DNA of 64,000 bases, taken from contig NC_010617.1 in assembly GCF_000010285.1 (NCBI RefSeq), positions 1,860,001 to 1,924,000 on the forward strand, written 5' to 3'. Shown here in pieces: positions 27,937 through 39,722 of this stretch. The stretch is from Kocuria rhizophila DC2201 (lineage in GTDB: Bacteria; Actinomycetota; Actinomycetes; Actinomycetales; Micrococcaceae). The notes below the pieces were generated by a model that did no database searches, had not been told where the DNA came from, and worked only from the letters and a program-made list of their open reading frames with translations. The position numbers and the translations under genes are program-made. Position 1 is the first letter of the stretch. Every line of letters starts with the position of its first letter.

Positions 27937-30525
27937 ATGACTTCCGAGCAGCAGACCTTCCCCGTGGCCCCCCGCCGTCCCGTGGAGCGCACGTTCCACG
28001 GCCACACGTTCTGCGACCCCTACGAGTGGCTGCGCGACAAGGACTCCCCCGAGGTCCGGGCGCACCTGGACGCCGAGAACGCCTACGCGGAGGCGGTCAC
28101 TGCAGACCTGGAGCCGCTGCGGGAGCGCATCTACACGGAGATCAAGGACCGCACGCAGGAGACGGACCTCTCGGTGCCCAGCCGTCACGGCGAGTGGTGG
28201 TACTTCGCGCGCACCGTGGAGGGCGGCGCCCACCAGGTGTTCTGCCGGGTTCCCGTGGCGGACCCCGCGGACTGGACCCCGCCCGCCGTCGAACCCGGGA
28301 CGCCCCTGGACGGTGAGCAGACCCTCCTGGACGCGAACGCCGCCGCGCAGGAGCACGAGTTCTACGCGCTCGGCGCGTTCAGCGTGGCCGAGGACGGCTC
28401 CCGGCTCGCGTGGTCCGAGGACACCGCCGGGGACGAGCGGTTCACCGTCCATGTCAAGGACCTCACCAGCGGGGAGCTGCTCGCGGACCGGATCCCCCAG
28501 ACCTCCTACGGCGCGTTCCTCACCCCGGACGCGTCCCAGGTAGTCTACACCGTGGTGGACGAGTCCTGGCGCCCGTACCGCGTGTACCGCCACGTGATCG
28601 GCACGGACGTGGCCGAGGACCAGCTCCTGTTCCAGGAGGACGATCCCGGCCTGTGGCTCGGCGCCGAGCTCTCCGCGGACAAGCAGTGGCTCATGCTCTC
28701 CTCCTCGTGCTCGGAGTACAGCGAGTACCGCATCCTGCGCGTCAGCGAGCTTCCCGCGGACGACGACGCCGCTGCGCCGGGTTCCCGGAGCCCGTCCCCC
28801 GCGGCTGCCCCCTCTCCCACGGACCGGAACGCAATCGATCAGCGCACGGGTTCGGAGCCCGACCAGTCCACGGGGCTGGAACCCGGCGAACCCGCGGGAG
28901 CAGAACCCGGACACACCGGCCCTGCGGACGGGGCACGCGCCGAGGCCCCCTCGGGCCTGCCGTGGCGGATCGTGCTCGCCCGCGAGGAGCGCGTGCTCTA
29001 CGAGGCGGAACCCCTCACGGTGGCCGGCACCGACGTGCTGCTGCTTTCCCACGACGCCGCGGCCCCGAACGGCCGGATCAGCCTCATGCCCCTGGAGCAC
29101 GCCGGGCGACGTCTCGCGGACGTGGACCTGGTGGACGTGGTCCCGGCCTCGGACACCGTGCGCGTGGAGTCCGCCATCCCCACGGCCACGCACCTGGTGG
29201 TGGCCCTGCGCGAGAACACCACACCCCGGGTGCGTCTGATCCCCCGCACGGCCCTGGAGCCGCTGGTGGCCGGACTCGCCTCGACGGACGCCGTGCCCGA
29301 CGACGCCGCCACCGCCGGGTCCGGCGCGTCCGACGAACGCGGCGCCGCGCCCCTCGGGCGGGATGCCCACGGAACGGGCCGGGACCGCACCGCGCCCGCG
29401 GGATCCGCGCAGGAGGCGGGGGTCGCGCTGAGCGGCGGTGCGGCGTCGTCGTCCCAGGGCACCGGCACGGCGGCGGACGCCGCGCTGCTGGCCGGGACCG
29501 AGGCCGCGTTCGACGAGGACCTCAGCAGCACCGGCGTGCTCTCCGCGGAGTACGAGAACCCGGTGGTGCGGGTGTCCTACACGTCCTTCGTGACGCCGCC
29601 GCGCGTGTACGACATCCCCACGGGCGAGCCCGGGGCCGGTGCGCTGGACGCGTTCGGCGTGGGTGAGCCCGTGCTGCGGCGCGAGGCCACTGTGCTGGGC
29701 GGGTACCGCAGCGAGGACTACACCGTGGAGCGGGACTGGGCGGTCGCGGAGGACGGCACGCGGATTCCCGTGAGCCTCGTGCGCCGCGCGGACCTGGACC
29801 CCGCGGTGCCCGCGCCCGTGCTGCAGTACGCGTACGGCTCCTACGAGATCAGCACGGACCCGGCGTTCTCCATCTCGCGGCTGTCCCTGCTGGACCGCGG
29901 TGTGATCTGGGCCGTGGCCCACGTGCGCGGCGGCGGTGAGCTGGGACGCGCGTGGTACGAGAACGGGAAGAAGAACACCAAGTCCAACACCTTCACGGAC
30001 TTCGTGGCCGTGACCCGTCACCTGGCCGCGCGCCCGGACGTGGATGCGCGGCGGATCGCGCTGATGGGCGGCTCGGCGGGCGGTCTGCTCGCGGGCGCGG
30101 TGCTCAACCTCGCCCCCGAGCTGTACTGTGGCGGGCTGGCCGCGGTGCCGTTCGTGGACGCCCTGACGTCCATGCTGATGCCCGAGCTGCCGCTGACCGC
30201 CCTCGAGTGGGAGGAGTGGGGCAACCCCGTGGAGTCCGCGGAGGTCTACGAGTACATGCGCTCGTACTCCCCCTACGAGAACGTGCGGAACGCGGACTAC
30301 CCGCCGATCCTCGCGGTCACGAGCCTCAACGACACCCGCGTGCTGTACGTGGAGCCCGCCAAGTGGGTCGCCGAGCTGCGCACCCGCGTGGCGCACCCGG
30401 AGACCGTGCTGCTGCGCTGCGAGATGGCCGGTGGCCACGGAGGTGCGTCCGGGCGGTACTCGCAGTGGAAGGACACCGCGTGGGAGTACGCGTGGCTCGC
30501 GCGGCAGCTGGGGGTCGCGGGCTGA
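27937..30525 (+). CDS. S9 family prolyl oligopeptidase / oligopeptidase B with two insertions
   Basis: 862-aa cytoplasmic serine peptidase with an N-terminal beta-propeller. The C-terminal domain has the catalytic triad: Ser713 in MGGSAGG, Asp799 in SLNDTRVLY and His834 in GGHGGASGR. The family is usually about 690-720 aa. The excess is two low-complexity Asp/Ala/Gly/Pro segments, about 268-340 and 447-530, inside the propeller. DNA of both insertions starts with the dispersed repeat (GACGACGCCGC at 28760 and 29300) and the second ends with an inverted copy near 29440. The catalytic residues are intact, so the enzyme may still work. Confidence 0.92.
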   Translation: MTSEQQTFPVAPRRPVERTFHGHTFCDPYEWLRDKDSPEVRAHLDAENAYAEAVTADLEPLRERIYTEIKDRTQETDLSVPSRHGEWWYFARTVEGGAHQVFCRVPVADPADWTPPAVEPGTPLDGEQTLLDANAAAQEHEFYALGAFSVAEDGSRLAWSEDTAGDERFTVHVKDLTSGELLADRIPQTSYGAFLTPDASQVVYTVVDESWRPYRVYRHVIGTDVAEDQLLFQEDDPGLWLGAELSADKQWLMLSSSCSEYSEYRILRVSELPADDDAAAPGSRSPSPAAAPSPTDRNAIDQRTGSEPDQSTGLEPGEPAGAEPGHTGPADGARAEAPSGLPWRIVLAREERVLYEAEPLTVAGTDVLLLSHDAAAPNGRISLMPLEHAGRRLADVDLVDVVPASDTVRVESAIPTATHLVVALRENTTPRVRLIPRTALEPLVAGLASTDAVPDDAATAGSGASDERGAAPLGRDAHGTGRDRTAPAGSAQEAGVALSGGAASSSQGTGTAADAALLAGTEAAFDEDLSSTGVLSAEYENPVVRVSYTSFVTPPRVYDIPTGEPGAGALDAFGVGEPVLRREATVLGGYRSEDYTVERDWAVAEDGTRIPVSLVRRADLDPAVPAPVLQYAYGSYEISTDPAFSISRLSLLDRGVIWAVAHVRGGGELGRAWYENGKKNTKSNTFTDFVAVTRHLAARPDVDARRIALMGGSAGGLLAGAVLNLAPELYCGGLAAVPFVDALTSMLMPELPLTALEWEEWGNPVESAEVYEYMRSYSPYENVRNADYPPILAVTSLNDTRVLYVEPAKWVAELRTRVAHPETVLLRCEMAGGHGGASGRYSQWKDTAWEYAWLARQLGVAG

Positions 30526-30555
30526 CGGACGGGGTGAGGGGCGCCCCACTCTGAC

Positions 30556-30576
30556 GCCGCCCCGTTCCGGGGTGGC
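30556..30576 (+). terminator. terminator of the S9 peptidase
   Basis: 9-bp stem with one G-U pair (30556-30564 with 30568-30576), 3-nt loop, about 30 bp after the stop. Confidence 0.45.
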
Positions 30577-30611
30577 GCACCCACCCGGTGCGGTGCGGCC
30601 ACCCCGCCCAG

Positions 30612-31420
30612 CGGGGGCCCCGGAGCCCGGCTCGCGAGCAGCGGGGTCCACGAGATGGGGTATCCCACCACCTCGCCCCGCTCCTCACCGGGGAACTCGG
30701 CGGCCTGGTCCGCGTAGTGGTCCAGCCGGCGCTCGACCTCCCGCAGCCACTCCGCGGTCAGGAGGGTGTGGGAGCGCACCAGGTAGGCACCCATGTCCAC
30801 GAGCCGGTGGTGCCACGCCAGATCCGTGCCGAGCGCGCCGGTCAGTCGGGTGACGTCCTGCGCGGCTCTCTGCGGGTAGCCGCTCAGCCAGGCCTGCTCG
30901 TCGGTGTCCATCCGCGCGAAGGCAGCCTCCCAGGACGTCACGGGGGGGCTTTGAGGTCGCAGTAGCCCCCACCGTGGTGGTGCATGAGGTACGCCCGCAG
31001 GTAGTCGGAACGGTGGACCAGGGACAGGTTCTCGTGGGCCGGGTGCAGCGGGTGCCCCGGCACCAGTCACCCGTGCAGGTTCTCCCGGGTGACCAGCTCC
31101 ACGGGCAGTCCGATCCGTTCCCGCATCACCTCCAGGTTCGCGCGTCGCCGCGGGGTCAGGGAATTCTCCCCGAGCCACAGGGTGATGACCCGCCGCGGCA
31201 GCTCCTGCGGCCCGCCCGGCGCGGGGGGCGTGCGCGCCACGAACGACCGGCGGAAGCGGGCGGGGTCGAACTCGTAGGTGGCCACGCGCGCGTGCCACGG
31301 CGCCACCGCAGTGAGCGCGTCGAACCGGAGGGCCTTCTGGGTTCGGCGCCGCCGCTTGTCCGCCACGAACAGGGCATGCTTGACCTGGCGCGCGGGCAGC
31401 AGCGGATCCAGCGGGCTCAT
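30612..31420 (-). pseudogene. capsular-polysaccharide-type glycosyltransferase, inactivated
   Basis: The ATG overlaps the stop of the FAD gene (ATGA, 31417-31420). The first 117 codons give LPRRVITLWLGENSLTPRRR, then an in-frame TGA at 31067-31069 where Trp is expected. Reading on gives PAHENLSLVHRSDYLRAYLM and HHHGGGYCDLK, the DXD-like core of GT32/capsule transferases. Then the frame breaks at a run of seven G (C on the coding strand) at 30942-30948 and continues in another frame as VTSWEAAFARMDTDEQAWLSGYPQ to GEVVGYPISW. No stop occurs before the frame runs into the opposite gene, so the 3' end is also lost. Three independent lesions argue for decay, not phase variation. Confidence 0.75.
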
Positions 31421-32526
31421 GCCGCACCCTCCGGCTGCAGCGCGGCCACCGTCTCGGCGCTCAGCCACGGGCCCACGTGGCCGTCCAGGAGCTGCTCCGC
31501 CGCGGCGGCCGCCAGGGCCGCACTCGTCTGGAAGCCGTAGCCGCCCTGACCCGCGAGCCAGAACACGCCCTCGGCCGCGCTGTCCCAGCCGCACACGGGC
31601 ACGTCGGACGCGCGTTCCGTCCGCAGCCCGGTCCAGGACTTCACCACCCCGGTGATCCGCAGTGCCGTGTGCTCCTGGACGGTGGTGACCAGGCGTTCGA
31701 CGGCGCCCGGGTGCGGCTGCGCGTCGCACGCCTCGCTGGGCTCGGACTCCCCCACCGAGACCATGAGCCCCTGCGGGTCCGGGCGGAAGTACCAGTGCTG
31801 CGCGGCGTCCATGACCATGGGGTGATCCGGGGGCACCGGAACCTCGGTGCGCACGAGCGCCGCGGTCCGGCGCTTCGGCTGCAGACTCTGGGGGCTCGCG
31901 CCCAGCACGCGTCCGATCTCCTCGGCCCACGCCCCGGTGGCGTTGACCACCGTGTCCGCGAGCACCCTGTCCTGCCGAGTGCCCTCCAGGCGCAACCGCC
32001 ACTGCGTCCCCGGACGCTCCGCGCCCACCACGCGGCACCGGGTGCGGATCTGCACCCCCAGGGTTTCCGCCCTCGTCCTGTGCCACCGCAGCAGACCGGG
32101 GGCGTCCGAGCGGACCGCGGCGTGGTCCACCGCGCCCACCCGGTACCGCCGGGGGTCACGGCGCAGCTCCGGACACAGCGCGAACAGCTGCTCCCCGCCG
32201 AGGGTCCTCAGGCCCGGCGCGGTCATCCGGGTGACGTCCTCCGGTGAGCCGGCCACGACGAACGCGTTCGGCCACACCAGGGCGTGGTCCAGTGACCGGC
32301 CCGCCTCCCGCAGCGCCGCGATGCTCCAGCGGGTCAGCTCCAGCACCGGGGCGGGACCGTAGCTGGGGATCAGCTGCTGCGCCGAACGGGCCGAGGTCTG
32401 CAGCGCCACGTCCGGTCCCGCCTCCAGGACCAGGATGCCCCGCCCCGTGCCCCGCCGCTGCGCGAGCTCCGCGGCCGCGGACAGACCCGCGATCCCGGCG
32501 CCGATGATGACGATCTCGTGACCCAT
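31417..32526 (-). CDS. FAD-dependent amino-acid/glycine oxidase family oxidoreductase
   Basis: 369-aa DAO-family protein. The FAD-binding Rossmann motif is IVIIGAGIAGLSAAAELA at 5-22; a second FAD segment is VVNATGAWAEEIG near 195, and the C-terminal GGYGFQTSAALA block closes the fold. It resembles glycine/D-amino-acid oxidases and dehydrogenases; the substrate is unknown. The ATG at 32526 has a CATGAT -10-like box (32534-32539) 7 nt upstream, so I reject the 33-codon extension. Coupled to the decayed glycosyltransferase by ATGA. Confidence 0.85.
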   Translation of the reverse strand: MGHEIVIIGAGIAGLSAAAELAQRRGTGRGILVLEAGPDVALQTSARSAQQLIPSYGPAPVLELTRWSIAALREAGRSLDHALVWPNAFVVAGSPEDVTRMTAPGLRTLGGEQLFALCPELRRDPRRYRVGAVDHAAVRSDAPGLLRWHRTRAETLGVQIRTRCRVVGAERPGTQWRLRLEGTRQDRVLADTVVNATGAWAEEIGRVLGASPQSLQPKRRTAALVRTEVPVPPDHPMVMDAAQHWYFRPDPQGLMVSVGESEPSEACDAQPHPGAVERLVTTVQEHTALRITGVVKSWTGLRTERASDVPVCGWDSAAEGVFWLAGQGGYGFQTSAALAAAAAEQLLDGHVGPWLSAETVAALQPEGAA

Positions 32527-32629
32527 GAGCCCCATCATGGCATCCGCCGCGGGGCACTCGGTGAGCGAGCGGTGCCCAGCCGGCGGGGCGTGCGGGCCCG
32601 CGTGGGCGGGGCAGAGCCCGGACATGAAA

Positions 32630-32667
32630 GAACCCCGCCCCTCACCGTCGGGTGAGGGGCGGGGTTC
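32630..32667 (-). terminator. strong terminator of the rpf-like gene
   Basis: Perfect 17-bp stem (32630-32646 with 32651-32667) with a 4-nt loop, followed on the minus strand by TTTC. It lies 66 bp after the stop of the rpf-like gene. Confidence 0.8.
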
Positions 32668-32732
32668 AACGGATCACGGGACCACCGGACTCAGTGGCCG
32701 GATCCGCTCATCGCATGCGATGTGCACCTGGA

Positions 32733-33419
32733 TCAGGCGGGGATGTTGAGGACCTGGCCCGGGAAGATCAGGTTGGCGTCCGCAACGGAGCCGGCGTTGG
32801 CGGAGAAGAGGGCCTCCCAGCCGCCGTTCACGCCGAGCTTGTTGGCAATGGTGCCCAGGGTGTCGCCGGCCTGCACGGTGTAGGTGCCAGCAGCCGGAGC
32901 GGCCTGCTGCACGGGGGCAGCGGGAGCGGTGTACTCCACGGCCGGGGCCTGCTGCTGCACGGGGGCAGCCTGCTGCACCGGAGCGGCCTGCTGCACGGGG
33001 GCAGCCTGCTGGACCGGAGCGGACTCCTGGACGGAGGAGGACTGCGGGGCCACCGAAGCGGCAGCCGGAGCGGTGTAGGAGCCGCCGGAGATCATGCCGG
33101 AGCACTCCCACTGGCTCGGGCCGGAACGCTCCATCAGCGCAGCCGCAGCAGCGTCCTGCACAGCGGCGGGGGCGTCGGCAGCGTTGGCGTAGCCAGCGGT
33201 GATGGCGCCCATGCCCTGCCAGGTGGAGGTCAGGAACTGGTAGGCACCCGAGGCACCGGAGGAAGCGTTGTGCGCCTGGTAGTTTCCACCGGACTCGCAC
33301 TGCTTGATCGCGTCAAGGCTGGGGGCAGCGTTGGCGGGGACGGCGAACGCGCCCACGGCCAGGCCGCCCATCATGACAGCAGCGGTACCACGGCGGATAG
33401 CGGTTGAAGTCTTCATCAT
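32733..33419 (-). CDS. resuscitation-promoting-factor-like transglycosylase with LysM
   Basis: 228-aa secreted cell-wall enzyme. A signal peptide (basic start, hydrophobic 12-26, cleavage near ANA at 29-31) is followed by the Rpf fold: LDAIKQCESGGNYQAHNASSG pattern with catalytic Glu42 and the paired Cys41 and a Cys near 107. Then comes a Pro/Gln/Ala linker with APVQQA hexapeptide repeats (about 130-170) and a LysM domain (GTYTVQAGDTLGTIANKLGV shape, about 175-228). Rpf proteins cleave peptidoglycan and help dormant actinobacteria regrow. The second ATG (33416), 4 nt after GGAG, may be the true start. Confidence 0.92.
   Translation of the reverse strand: MMKTSTAIRRGTAAVMMGGLAVGAFAVPANAAPSLDAIKQCESGGNYQAHNASSGASGAYQFLTSTWQGMGAITAGYANAADAPAAVQDAAAAALMERSGPSQWECSGMISGGSYTAPAAASVAPQSSSVQESAPVQQAAPVQQAAPVQQAAPVQQQAPAVEYTAPAAPVQQAAPAAGTYTVQAGDTLGTIANKLGVNGGWEALFSANAGSVADANLIFPGQVLNIPA
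32962..33030 (-). repeat. 18-bp tandem repeat encoding APVQQA
   Basis: Imperfect 18-bp units (CCTGCTGCACGGGGGCAG-like on the + strand) in the rpf linker, encoding APVQQA. Slippage here would change linker length. Confidence 0.6.
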
Positions 33420-33627
33420 GCTCCGTCAGGCCACCTACGCTCGTTCCCATCCCTGGGTGTCTTCGCGCCGTCGTCTACCCATAACAGTTAGGTGTGAGGG
33501 GTAGAAACTACGGAATGCTGCCATGTAGACGACGTACGGTGTGCGGCAGCATCCAGCACAATCCAGACCACGGATCATGTGCGCCTGGAAGCGAACTTCC
33601 GGTCACGAAAGTCCGCTGAGGAAGTTG
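33420..33627 (-). promoter_or_regulatory. structured 5' leader of the rpf-like gene
   Basis: About 207 nt of untranslated RNA. In order on the minus strand: a UUCG tetraloop hairpin (33587-33600); a hairpin AUGCUGCC/GGCAGCAU (33545-33552 with 33515-33522) whose loop contains CGUCGUCUAC; then GUAGACGACG (33469-33478), which can pair perfectly with that loop (33525-33534) as a 10-bp pseudoknot. A competing 7-bp hairpin, UCUACCC with GGGUAGA (33499-33505 with 33474-33480), shares the downstream strand. I do not find the conserved ydaO (c-di-AMP) elements known from other actinobacterial rpf leaders. Confidence 0.55.
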
Positions 33628-33629
33628 TT

Positions 33630-33687
33630 GATAACGATAGCGTAACGGTCACTCGATGATCAAGGGACGCGTTACTTTTTCGTTATC
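33630..33687 (-). promoter_or_regulatory. rpf promoter inside a large palindrome
   Basis: Minus-strand TTGATC -35 (33658-33663), 18-bp spacer, TATCGT -10 (33634-33639). Both lie within a nested inverted repeat: GATAACG/CGTTATC (33630-33636 with 33681-33687) around GTAACG/CGTTAC (33642-33647 with 33670-33675). This could be the operator of a dimeric regulator. Confidence 0.5.
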
Positions 33688-33852
33688 CCGCTTTGGGGGA
33701 CAACCCCTGCCGCGGGCATGGATCACGGTCGCGAGGACCGCTCAACCCCGGCAACGCTAGGACACCCGGCGGGGCGGGTCAACCCGAGAGCGGCCGCAGC
33801 CGTGGATATCGGGCGGATTCCGGGTTGATAACGAGCTGGTATCCACCCGTCA
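33688..33852. other. gap upstream of rpf promoter
   Basis: 165 bp between the rpf promoter palindrome and the stop of the inositol-phosphatase gene, less GC-rich than its surroundings. No gene, repeat or clear terminator recognised. Confidence 0.3.
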
Positions 33853-37070
<3,218 letters not shown>

Positions 37071-37157
37071 TCACCGGCCTTCAGGGGACCCGGTCGCGCC
37101 CACCCGCCAGTCAAGCGGCGACGCCCGGCGGCCACGCAGGCCCCAGCCACGACGAGG

Positions 37158-37191
37158 CGGGCCCCTCGGATCCGAGGATCCGAGGGGCCCG
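37158..37191 (-). terminator. terminator after the MaoC gene
   Basis: Perfect 15-bp stem (37158-37172 with 37177-37191), 4-nt loop, 15 bp after the MaoC stop. It ends the maoC-fabG-thiolase unit upstream of ligA. Confidence 0.75.
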
Positions 37192-37206
37192 TCGAGCAGT
37201 GCACCG

Positions 37207-38286
37207 CTACAGCGCGGCGACCCGCAGGTCCGCGTGCGGACGGCCCCGCCTGGGGTCCCACACCTGGACGCGAGACGCGCTCCAGTGGGCGCCCCGACCG
37301 TCGTCGTCCACCGCGACCGTCACCGTGGCCGGCAGGCGCACCGGGGTGGCGAACTCCACCGACCATGTGAACGGCACCTCGGACGGCACGCCCGTGAGCG
37401 CGAGCGCGCGCGAGGCCGTGTACATGCCGTGGGCGATAGCACCCTTCATGCCCAGGGCCTTGGCCGAGGGGTCCGAGAGGTGGATGGGGTTGTAGTCCCC
37501 GCTCACCGCGGCGTACTCGCGCCCGGTCCCGGCGCCGAGGCTCCACTGCCCGGTGGGCTGCGGGGCCTCGAACGGCGCGTGCTCGCGCGGCGCGTCGTCC
37601 TCGCTGTTCGTGCGGGGCGCGTCACCGGCGATCGCGGTGTGCACGCCCTTCGCGAGGTAGCCCGAGCGCCCGGCCCACGCGACCGAGCCATCCTCACGCG
37701 TGAGGGTCACCACGGCGTCGAGCATGGTCCCGGCGCGGTGCGCGCGCAGGTTCTCGGTCCACGCGGTGGCCGTGACCCGCTCCCCCACCGCGACGTCCGA
37801 GACGTGGTGCACGGTGTTGGAGATGTGCACCATGCCCAGCACGGGCAGGGGGAAGTCCCTGCGCGTGAGCACGGACATGGCCACAGGGAATGCGAGCGAG
37901 TGCAGCGCACCCGAGAACACAGCCGTCTCCGCGGAGCCCAGTGCCAGGGGCCGCGGCGTGGCGTGCACCACCCGGCAGAACTTCTCGTGCCACTCGGCAT
38001 CGGCGGACAGGCCCTCGACCACGTGGGCCACGCGCGGCAGCTCGAGCGCGCCGTCCACCTTGCCGGTGCCCGGCGTGCGCAGCGAGGCGGGCAGCACCCG
38101 CCCCACGGGAGACTTCCGCAGCGCGGGCAGCGCCTTGCGGGAGGCCGACAACGCCGCGCCGCCCGCCGCGCTCGTGGCCGCACGTGCTCCGGCGCTCGCG
38201 TACAGGGCGGGCAGCTTGACCGCGCCCGAGGGCGTGGTGCGCTCGTAGTCCGCGGGAACGGAGGGAACGGGATCCGTGGCGCTCAC
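37207..38286 (-). CDS. MaoC-like (R)-specific enoyl-CoA hydratase
   Basis: 359-aa double-hotdog protein. The C-terminal hotdog has the hydratase-2 motif YAAVSGDYNPIHLSDPSAKALGMKGAIAHGM (Asp and His catalytic); the N-terminal hotdog is degenerate, as in eukaryotic and mycobacterial hydratase 2. It should hydrate trans-2-enoyl-CoA to (R)-3-hydroxyacyl-CoA. I start at the GTG 38286, 4 bp after the fabG stop, instead of a 12-codon longer frame. Last gene of the thiolase-fabG-maoC unit. Confidence 0.85.
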   Translation of the reverse strand: MSATDPVPSVPADYERTTPSGAVKLPALYASAGARAATSAAGGAALSASRKALPALRKSPVGRVLPASLRTPGTGKVDGALELPRVAHVVEGLSADAEWHEKFCRVVHATPRPLALGSAETAVFSGALHSLAFPVAMSVLTRRDFPLPVLGMVHISNTVHHVSDVAVGERVTATAWTENLRAHRAGTMLDAVVTLTREDGSVAWAGRSGYLAKGVHTAIAGDAPRTNSEDDAPREHAPFEAPQPTGQWSLGAGTGREYAAVSGDYNPIHLSDPSAKALGMKGAIAHGMYTASRALALTGVPSEVPFTWSVEFATPVRLPATVTVAVDDDGRGAHWSASRVQVWDPRRGRPHADLRVAAL

Positions 38287-38290
38287 GCGA

Positions 38291-39673
38291 TCACGCCCCC
38301 ACCATGCTCTGCCCGCACACACGCAGGGTCTGGCCGTTGATGCCGCCCGCGGCGTCCGAGAGCAGGAACGTGATGGCCTGCGCCACGTCCACGGGCAGAC
38401 CGCCCTGCTGCAGGGAGTTCAGGCGGCGGGAGATCTGACGGCGCGCGGCCGGGATCTTGGCGGTCATGTCCGACTCGATGAACCCGGGGGCCACCGCGTT
38501 GATGGTGCCGCCCTTGGCGGCGATCAGCGGCGCGGTGGCGGCCACCAGACCGATCACACCGGCCTTCGAGGCGGCGTAGTTGGTCTGGCCGCGGTTGCCC
38601 GCCACGCCGCTCGTGGACGCGAGGCACACGATGTGCGGGGTGGAACCCAGCTTGTCGGAGGCCAGCAGGGTCTCGTTGATCCGCAGCTGCGACTCGATGT
38701 TCACCGCGATCACCGAGTTCCACTTGGCCTCGTCCATGTTGGCGAGCATCTTGTCCCGGGTGATCCCGGCGTTGTGCACCACCAGGTCCAGGCGGCCGTA
38801 GCGGGAGGCCACCAGGTCCAGGATCTTCTGCCCGGCCTGCGGGTCGGTGACGTCCAGCTGCAGAGCGGGCACGCGCAGCTCGTTGGCGAGCTTGCTGAGG
38901 GCGTCCCCGGCGGCGGGCACGTCCACGGGGACCACAGTGGCGCCCGAGGCGGCCAGCGTGCGGGTGACCTGCTCGCCGATCCCGCGCGCGGCGCCGGTGA
39001 CCACGGCCACCTTCCCCGCCACGGGGTGCTCCCAGTCCACGGAGGCGTCACCGCGGTCGTCGCCGACCGTGAGGAACTGGCCGTCCACGTACGCGCTGCG
39101 CCCGGACAGGAAGAACCGGATGGCGCCTAGCACGCTCGGGGCGTCCCCCGCCACACCGTCCGCGACCAGCACGCCGTTGGCGGTCACGCCGCCGCGCATC
39201 TCCTGGGCGATCGAACGCAGGATGCCGACGACGCCCTGGCGCGCCGCCGCCTGCGCCGGGGCCAGCTGCTCCGCACCGGCCACGGTGCCCGACGCCGCAC
39301 CCGTGCCGATGCCCGGTGCGGGGCGGGACAGCGTGATCACGCGTCCGCCCGGGCGCAGCTTGCGCAGGGCGGAGGCCAGCTCGAGCGCCGGGCCGCCGAG
39401 GTCCGCGGGGCTCTCGATCCCGGTGTAGTCGATCAGCACCGCACCCACGCGGTCCACGTCCGACGCGTTGCGCCGCACGTCCAGGTTCCAGCCGAGCAGT
39501 GCCGACGCCGCGGCGTCGCCCGCCGTGCCCCTGCCGAGCACGAGGACCGCGCCCTCCGGGAAGTCACCGCCCGCCTGGTAGCGGCGCAGGGTGACCGGCC
39601 GGGGCAGGCCCAGCTTGGAGGCCAGCTGCTTGCCGAGCCCCGAGTTGACCATGTCCAGATAAGTGTCCGTCAC
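38291..39673 (-). CDS. high-molecular-weight FabG-type 3-oxoacyl reductase/dehydrogenase
   Basis: 460-aa protein of the FabG4 type: a degenerate N-terminal Rossmann-like half (about 1-200) and a complete C-terminal SDR with TGAARGIGEQV (cofactor), HNAGITRDKM, catalytic Ser, and YAASKAGV (Tyr-x-x-x-Lys). HMwFabG enzymes prefer NADH and long-chain acyl-CoA (family knowledge). Set between thiolase and MaoC, it likely oxidises (R)-3-hydroxyacyl-CoA in degradation. GTG start at 39673 with GGGAG about 9 nt upstream. Confidence 0.9.
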   Translation of the reverse strand: MTDTYLDMVNSGLGKQLASKLGLPRPVTLRRYQAGGDFPEGAVLVLGRGTAGDAAASALLGWNLDVRRNASDVDRVGAVLIDYTGIESPADLGGPALELASALRKLRPGGRVITLSRPAPGIGTGAASGTVAGAEQLAPAQAAARQGVVGILRSIAQEMRGGVTANGVLVADGVAGDAPSVLGAIRFFLSGRSAYVDGQFLTVGDDRGDASVDWEHPVAGKVAVVTGAARGIGEQVTRTLAASGATVVPVDVPAAGDALSKLANELRVPALQLDVTDPQAGQKILDLVASRYGRLDLVVHNAGITRDKMLANMDEAKWNSVIAVNIESQLRINETLLASDKLGSTPHIVCLASTSGVAGNRGQTNYAASKAGVIGLVAATAPLIAAKGGTINAVAPGFIESDMTAKIPAARRQISRRLNSLQQGGLPVDVAQAITFLLSDAAGGINGQTLRVCGQSMVGA

Positions 39674-39722
39674 GTGAAGTTTCTCCCTGATCTCGTGGTG
39701 TCGCGGTTGCCGTGGCGGGTGC

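Noticed and set aside
27496-30651. 1051-codon minus-strand frame
   Set aside because: Complement of the S9 peptidase gene, which carries the real catalytic motifs.
30942-30948. Phase-variable G7 switch of an active glycosyltransferase
   Set aside because: A separate in-frame TGA and a missing 3' end mean the gene stays broken whatever the tract length.
32962-33030. CRISPR-like repeat
   Set aside because: Repeats are 18 bp, contiguous and in frame, encoding APVQQA; no spacers.
33420-33627. ydaO (c-di-AMP) riboswitch upstream of rpf
   Set aside because: Expected from other actinobacteria, but I could not find the conserved core segments; reported instead as an unassigned structured leader.
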